In this document: positions 62,301 to 64,000 of the stretch, one piece after another
Layout of the letters: every line of letters starts with the position of its first letter
Numbering within the stretch: position 1 is the first letter of the stretch
Assembly: GCA_963402885.1 (NCBI GenBank)
Contig: OY727099.1
Location: 3,336,001-3,400,000, forward strand
DNA length: 64,000 bases
Direction: 5' to 3'
From: Antedon bifida
Taxonomy: Eukaryota; Echinodermata; Crinoidea; Comatulida; Antedonidae
Translations under genes and position numbers: made by a program
The notes under the pieces: model-generated
The model's input: only the letters and a program-made list of their open reading frames with translations
What the model was told of the DNA's origin: nothing
Database searches by the model: none

Positions 62301-63635
62301 ACTCTTTAAGTTTTAGGATAAGGACTGTAACTTTATTATTGTCCTATTCAAACAATAAAAAAGTACACCTTTTGAGTAGGATAAGATATTAATACTTGTC
62401 AACACACTTATGGAATGATGAACATAGAAGTAGGAATCTCCAAACCATGCAACTTTTACAAAGTGAATAAGTAAATGTCATGTTTTTAGTTTGTTTCGCA
62501 CATAACTCGAAAAACAGAATCCTATTTGTCTACACACACATAGAAAAATGATTACAATAGTTCCTTTTAGCATTACATGCAAATATAGTATTATTTCATC
62601 TAAACCTATTCCATATCAAAATTAACTTATAACCTTTGTCTTAAAAAAAACATTACATACCTTTCCATCTCTTTCATTTTGTCAATTATAATTGAGAGGA
62701 CAGTCTGAAACTCCTGCATGTCAAAGAAAATTATATATCAGATGTTAGATGAGATATGTTACAAAAAATTATCATATATTAATAATAAAAATTTTTTTAA
62801 AACTTTTGGAAAATAAATAAAATAACAAAACAAAATAAATATGAATAAAAAGGTGACCAAACTTTAACATAATTATAACTAATTATTAAAAAGGTTACAA
62901 TTAAAGCATTGTTGTTATTTTTTAAATCTTAGTGCAATAATGATTTTGATAATGAAATGTGTACAATTTTGAATATTTATGTAAATTTCTAGATTCCAAT
63001 AAATTATGATAAAACCAACATTTAATTATGTTTATTAAGTAATTAAAGTGCAATCTCAATTTAATTTTGTTAAATAGAAATACAAATGTTAATTTTTGAA
63101 TTATTGTACATATGTAATATTTTACCGAAAAGAATAAAATTAAAAATAAGTAGACATTCCACAGTATCTTTCATTCACCCATTTCAATGTTACGCTCTGT
63201 CTACACTATCAAACTTTGTGATGTGATGTGCCCATATATGGACACTATTGCTATTGGTGTCACATCACTATCATATTTGGGCAAATCACACTTTTTTTCT
63301 GTGGAATGTCTACTTATTTTTAATTTTATTCTTTTCGGTAAAATATTACATACGTACAATAATTCAAGAATTAACATTTGTATTTCTATCAAATTAGTTT
63401 TATAGTGTAGATAAGTAATTTTACCTGAATTTTATCTGAGCCCAACTGATGGCTAACAAAAATCTGGTGAACCATACGCGCAACTGCACGACATGTTATG
63501 TAAAAATTAAAACTGGCAATGCGAACGATCTCTGTGAGCTGAACTAGGCTCATTGACGACAAAATTGTTGACTGAAGTAGAAAATCAACTTCAAAAAGAT
63601 GTTGAAGTTTGTTCAGTATTCCTGGCAATTGCTCC
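19967..63635 (-). CDS. RNF213: RNF213 (mysterin) E3 ubiquitin ligase, 3' 79 exons (5' end outside window)
   Basis: Giant AAA+ ATPase/RING E3 ligase. I placed 79 exons by conserved protein and GT-AG sites; every junction is in phase. The total is 13,855 nt: one split-codon base plus 4,618 codons including the stop. Human RNF213 is about 5,200 residues, so roughly the first 600 are missing upstream. Order in this partial protein: N-terminal stalk (1-860), large acidic exon (865-1150), AAA+ core with P-loops near 1380 (RPGVGKS), 1803 (GETGCGKT) and 2186 (GKPGSSKS), RING about 3410-3470, RZ finger about 3915-3965, C-terminal domain to 4617. Known in vertebrates: cytosolic and lipid-droplet enzyme that ubiquitylates substrates including bacterial LPS. 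No stop or frameshift seen. Exons are listed in the module entries that follow. Confidence 0.95.
20190..20745. repeat. 16-17-bp minisatellite in the last RNF213 intron
   Basis: About 35 tandem units of the type GTGAGTTTGAATAGTAA, alternating with GTGAGTATGAATAGTAA and 16-bp versions ending AATAGGA. Higher-order blocks of about 100 bp recur (for example around 20400-20580 and 20520-20730). The minus strand has no stop codons in the repeat in any phase, which creates long spurious open frames. Confidence 0.92.
23381..23430. repeat. Dispersed repeat core with GCGCTTTTCC / AAAGCGCT inverted motif
   Basis: The words TTTATATAGCGCTTTTCC and CCAAAGCGCTGTACAA form an inverted pair around GCGCT. The pattern resembles a short core found in dispersed repeats of many marine animals. 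Family not established. Confidence 0.4.
26837..27468 (-). CDS. RNF213: RNF213 RZ zinc finger (three small exons)
   Basis: Exons 27375-27468, 27120-27154 (only 35 nt) and 26837-26943. The micro-exon encodes CPNGHPYVIGD, and the next opens with CGRATFTGHCLECNLPIGG. This gives the Cys, His, Cys, Cys arrangement of the RZ finger, the element vertebrate RNF213 needs for ubiquitylating LPS. All ligands are present. For 26837 the strong GTAAAG donor is used, because it alone is in phase with exon 26174-26333. Confidence 0.93.
28795..29010 (-). pseudogene. CXC-domain gene fragment in the left arm of the foldback element
   Basis: The frame reads EELLKIIHCNCTTGCKTVCC then SCRCYGLACT and VWGVCQLEEW, ending in an acidic tail. 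This is the cysteine-rich (TSO1/CXC-like) C-terminus that accompanies a widespread transposon-associated gene family. A damaged mirror copy lies at 30000-30150 on the plus strand, where deletions remove several cysteines. A further minus-strand stretch at about 29150-29340 (reading KAMSIRFGAKSLDFPNSY) may be an upstream part of the same gene. Clearly fragmentary. Confidence 0.6.
29541..29778 (+). mobile_element. tRNA-derived SINE inside the foldback element
   Basis: Box A-like TGGCTTGATGG at 29554-29564 and box B-like GAGTTCAAGTCC at 29597-29608 are spaced as in a tRNA promoter. A tail ends in CACCCTCATTAAATATGG and then an A-rich run. It lies in the unpaired centre, so it inserted into the element. 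Confidence 0.65.
29797..30087 (+). pseudogene. Fragment of the same transposon-borne gene (GEDTDLLVLLLYH motif)
   Basis: The motif TLIGEDTDLLVLLLYH followed by REMYFRLDKGK and LKSVLGY is typical of PIN/XPG-like nuclease proteins that occur as repeats in invertebrate genomes. Upstream sequence (DVDIALATVEV in another frame) continues the similarity across a frameshift. After about 29998 the frame runs into the damaged right-arm CXC copy. Confidence 0.6.
31225..34018 (-). CDS. RNF213: RNF213 post-RING E3 shell exons
   Basis: Exons 33764-34018, 33516-33624, 32828-33061, 32485-32649, 32034-32150, 31729-31839, 31522-31575, 31225-31419. They are helical and without metal ligands. Conserved: CCNSFFMEVISQLCFANGT, CGFCMRNKQAQLYLIRYM, LLSIFREITMNATTQVGTKM, FGKVFQNFAFLKSKDLADTL. 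From 32828 down to 31225 every exon is phase 0. The donor of 31522-31575 could be GTAAGG five bases earlier, but only GTAAGT keeps the frame. Confidence 0.86.
34489..34683 (-). CDS. RNF213: RNF213 RING finger exon
   Basis: One 195-nt exon contains a full C3HC4 RING. CGICDESIADPVLLPCK gives the first three cysteines, QHVFCKGC gives the histidine and two cysteines, and KKCASCRSEF gives the last pair. All eight zinc ligands are present. In vertebrates the RING is not essential for all RNF213 ligase reactions, which also use the RZ finger; here both are intact. Confidence 0.96.
34790..34945 (+). mobile_element. tRNA-derived SINE fragment
   Basis: TGGCAAAGTGGT (34799-34810) and GGGTTCAATCC (34821-34831) are A and B boxes, followed by a tail with TACAAGGAAGTC. 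In the intron between exons 34489-34683 and 35040-35140. Confidence 0.5.
35040..36623 (-). CDS. RNF213: RNF213 exons before the RING
   Basis: Exons 36451-36623, 36014-36217, 35584-35774, 35302-35410, 35040-35140. Conserved: QARFRHFSQIIELYPGVLP, LKYVLDSINHDF, MKLFFEHVSLTNDEFAKLI. The last ends NAGKVYYK and runs straight into the RING. The donor of 35302 is GTTTGT, a little weak. Confidence 0.85.
36746..40060 (-). CDS. RNF213: RNF213 end of AAA+ core and hinge
   Basis: Exons 39952-40060, 39257-39460, 38972-39108, 38589-38818, 38186-38350, 37729-37977, 37359-37491, 36746-37080. Landmarks are DAFVGYHGDTVATLVYQTW, ARPs-like ATPESVTRLAETN, RAHVVFIIQLPRV, and, in the last exon, ADNLWVHQLWLSIFSSKDL with RFPYSWIVKRKFDDIW. 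Exon 37729-37977 must start two bases upstream of its internal ATG (acceptor GAAG rather than AGAG) to stay in phase. Confidence 0.88.
40403..40663 (-). other. Orphan open frame in an RNF213 intron
   Basis: Eighty-six codons, cysteine-containing (IRCFCICLRLKVEKADETLI, FFEDVKNVEPCHTVKFQ), with an acceptor-like site at 40655 and a donor-like GTAAAA just below 40454. I do not recognise it. It is not part of the conserved RNF213 protein: exons 40820-41008 and 39952-40060 join in phase without it. Including it after phase 2 would give an immediate stop (AAT ATG TAA). It could be a poison exon or a relic of a transposon gene. Confidence 0.35.
40820..43950 (-). CDS. RNF213: RNF213 AAA4-AAA5/6 region
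   Basis: Exons 43837-43950, 42718-42880, 42307-42419, 41808-41931, 41253-41446, 40820-41008. Clear blocks: WAQIEHAIRRNFGG, RYLLVLTEKFAALPILQ, GSSFPFDQEYTQVCRNINR, VVLLNLDNLYESLYDALNQY, GLGTHRVKCRVHNSFRLIVV, TQFPIPLINRLEKHFL. The last exon ends in phase 2 and joins 39952-40060 directly. The intervening open frame at 40403-40654 does not fit the reading frame. Confidence 0.93.
42060..42298 (+). mobile_element. Retroelement 3' end-like segment
   Basis: The sequence ends with TCAATAAATGGAAATGAATTG, a simple-repeat tail style typical of LINE 3' ends, after a T-rich region. No reading frame. Similar tails (TTGAATTGAATTATTG near 62165; AATAAATTACG near 52045) occur in other introns. Confidence 0.35.
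43220..43727. mobile_element. LTR-like insert flanked by about 45-bp direct repeats
   Basis: GTAATCATAATAATA(A/C)AAG and TTCAGTTTCTAATGTAA occur at 43230-43264 and again at 43689-43724. Between them lie about 415 bp with a TATA-like TATATAAAAGG (43471) and an end reading GGAGTTCGTGACA, as in a solo LTR. The flanking repeats are much longer than a retrotransposon target duplication, so local duplication is an alternative. Confidence 0.4.
44180..45331 (-). CDS. RNF213: RNF213 catalytic AAA4 module
   Basis: Exons 45109-45331, 44691-44861, 44180-44352. The P-loop is PLFLVGKPGSSKSLAKTIVA, preceded by LGPNIARNKALKENIFMM. Walker B is VSVVVLDEVGLAEDSPRM, preceded by YQCSPLSTPDGIVGTFSQC. Sensor/arginine-finger region: FIGISNWALDPAKMNRGIL VSRG. 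This is the most conserved part of the protein and makes the identification secure. The catalytic Lys, Asp and Glu are present. Confidence 0.96.
45852..47028 (-). CDS. RNF213: RNF213 exons between AAA3 and AAA4, with acidic insert
   Basis: Exons 46951-47028, 46382-46597, 45852-46015. VSLRDVERTLNVMIWFYRKK and ALILALGVCYHACL are family-conserved. Exon 46382-46597 also carries a lysine-rich then aspartate-rich stretch (DDEEDDDDDFEIQEIK), probably a lineage-specific loop. Confidence 0.9.
46240..46370 (+). mobile_element. Weak tRNA-derived SINE remnant
   Basis: Reads like a decayed A/B-box element (TTGGTAGGCTAGAGG, then GAGGTCACTAGTTTGACTAC). Low similarity; listed only because the other SINE pieces in these introns share the layout. 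Confidence 0.25.
47353..49003 (-). CDS. RNF213: RNF213 catalytic AAA3 module
   Basis: Exons 48881-49003, 48493-48622, 47962-48200, 47666-47748, 47353-47486. Walker A is PVIMMGETGCGKTRLVRFMC (48493-48622). Walker B is TILFFDEANTTEAIG in the next exon, followed by a sensor-1-like VAACNPYKR. ETAGLGYNVKA and LVYRVHALPPSMLPLVWDFG follow. All ATPase residues I can check are present. Vertebrate AAA3 is one of the two modules with ATPase activity. Confidence 0.93.
49410..49505 (+). mobile_element. tRNA-derived SINE fragment
   Basis: GCAGCTTATTGGTTAACATG (box A region) and GGGTTCAATCC (49469-49479, box B), in the intron between 49003 and 49551. The rest of that intron holds nothing I recognise. Confidence 0.5.
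49551..51792 (-). CDS. RNF213: RNF213 AAA+ linker exons
   Basis: Exons 51634-51792, 51048-51162, 50627-50789, 50194-50368, 49898-50010, 49551-49742. Conserved blocks: NTICCSDGFVWRRQLYDLYL, PTVLCRPPREVLRLEV, FQLPYRYLIGLE, CGLRNPSWSELCHFARFL, FATPSLQMSDESY, HPYIFFNQDNQTMTFMGF. No nucleotide-binding motif; these form the core between the second and third AAA modules in the known structure. Confidence 0.88.
51209..51463. mobile_element. MITE with GGCCCG(T/C)-type inverted ends
   Basis: The left end AAGGCCCGTATTCATGGT pairs with the right end ATCATGAACGCGGGCCCA. Inside are several direct and inverted copies of TAGTCCAGGACTAA. Sits in the RNF213 intron between 51162 and 51634. Confidence 0.75.
52068..54781 (-). 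CDS. RNF213: RNF213 first AAA modules (P-loop RPGVGKS)
   Basis: Exons 54654-54781, 54036-54113, 53441-53544, 52939-53077, 52534-52738, 52068-52299. Landmarks are VVLLWRRAVNG, KTYCLVNADVLNYDVS, FKLVIICNRERED, then ISSNRPGVGKSLLVQRY with a complete P-loop lysine and serine. I see no acidic Walker B pair directly after it. In vertebrate RNF213 the early AAA units are degenerate or bind but do not hydrolyse ATP, and the sequence is compatible with that. Confidence 0.88.
53590..53680. repeat. Possible retroelement fragment
   Basis: CTTCACCTGATGATGACAAG and the following CAAACATGTTG resemble the 3' untranslated end of invertebrate retroelements. Short and uncertain. Confidence 0.25.
54881..55734 (-). 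CDS. RNF213: RNF213 largest exon (854 nt), acidic insert before the AAA+ ring
   Basis: A single exon of 284 codons. It starts IFDGAQDLEAYYHKMCASGN and includes YDYIDERREDLYHLNFYTTK, which matches the family's conserved segment just before the first AAA module. The middle (about residues 130-180 of the exon) is rich in Glu, Asp and Ser and looks disordered. The end is basic. It ends in phase 2 at a GTGAGT donor. Confidence 0.88.
56111..63635 (-). CDS. RNF213: RNF213 exons 1-12 in window: N-terminal stalk/linker
   Basis: Exons, 5' to 3': 63425-63635, 62661-62713, 61371-61650, 61067-61171, 60333-60461, 59764-59944, 59273-59617, 58208-58827, 57784-57943, 57114-57331, 56697-56828, 56111-56272. 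The first begins after an acceptor with one base of a split codon, so coding continues beyond the window. The region is mostly helical and lacks catalytic motifs. Recognisable stretches are GTSGENIMSSLTHGLPL (exon 59764-59944), HFWNMSVCRELRQRG in the 620-nt exon, and KESHGAMEVTS with GIYEIGK in 56697-56828. These fit the N-terminal arm of vertebrate RNF213. For 57114 the donor GTAATC is chosen over GTAAAC eight bases earlier because only it keeps phase. Confidence 0.85.
61651..62660. other. RNF213 intron of 1.0 kb
   Basis: AT-rich. About 61860-62190 contains GC-richer sequence ending in TTGAATTGAATTATTGAATA, the look of a LINE 3' tail. Nothing else recognised. Confidence 0.35.
63073..63418. 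repeat. Long inverted repeat enclosing a MITE, RNF213 intron
   Basis: About 90 bp at 63073-63164 (from TAGAAATACAAATGTTAAT to AGACATTCCACAG) is repeated inverted at 63299-63389. Between them lies a CTGTCTACAC-family MITE (starting GCTCTGTCTACACTATCAAA at 63194); its opposite terminus seems to be at 63402-63418, beyond the right arm. The structure would fold into a long hairpin. Confidence 0.75.
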
Positions 63636-64000
63636 CTAAATATAAAGATTAAAATTAATGTATAAATATGCAAATGCGGTGCATAGTAACAAAAGAATTG
63701 ACAAAAAGAAAGATAAAAAACTATTGCGATTAATATTAGAAACTAAGTATTTAAATTAAAGTAGACAAACAGAGTACTAAAATAAAATATTACTTGAGTA
63801 AAAGAAGTTCTATAAAGAAAAAAAAACATATAACGTGCTTTTATTATAAATGTTACACCATACTAAAGAAATATGTAATTTAATTATATAAAGATTTAGA
63901 TGGAAATACAGTATAATAAAGTACTATACTTCTTTCTCTTTCTTTTTAAAATAAAGATTAATTATGTAATATATATTTGCTTTTTGTTGTTAGGTCAAAA

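Noticed and set aside
1-64000. tRNA, rRNA or CRISPR loci
   Set aside because: tRNA-like A and B boxes occur only in decayed SINE contexts without a cloverleaf; the regular repeats are a minisatellite without unique spacers.

Overview
The window is animal nuclear DNA: AT-rich, intron-dense, all mapped introns GT-AG, full of short inverted-repeat elements and tRNA-derived repeats. The recurring word taggcctac and the repeat types fit a marine invertebrate, perhaps an echinoderm or another invertebrate deuterostome; that placement is inference.

Layout. (1) 1-17.3 kb is a tandem array. A unit of about 9.2 kb (1-9201, probably starting before the window) is followed by a shorter second copy (9202 to about 16583) and a truncated, more diverged third piece (about 16584-17317). 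Each full unit carries a TATA-type promoter and a small two-coding-exon gene for a putative secreted protein (3051-4075; 12233-13254). The proteins are identical except at the C-terminus. (2) 17.3-18.6 kb holds a plus-strand gene with a ubiquitin-like segment followed by a domain that looks like an ADP-ribosyltransferase (PARP-like HGT motif). It is broken here by a one-base-type frameshift near 18316. (3) 19.9-63.6 kb, minus strand, is the 3' part of an RNF213 (mysterin) orthologue. I could place 79 exons, with every junction in phase, from an internal exon at 63635 down to the stop at 19967. They give 4,617 residues covering the dynein-like AAA+ core, the RING, the RZ zinc finger and the C-terminus. 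The 5' exons lie beyond the window.

The ART-like gene and RNF213 are convergent. RNF213 introns contain a 3.2-kb foldback transposon with TA flanks and fragments of a CXC/XPG-like gene, a 16-17-bp minisatellite, an LTR-like insert, MITEs, tRNA-type SINE pieces and an orphan open frame.

Possible theme (inference): RNF213 is an innate-immune ubiquitin ligase, and the neighbouring Ubl/ART-like gene and duplicated secreted-protein genes are also of immune-effector type. No direct functional link is visible in the sequence.
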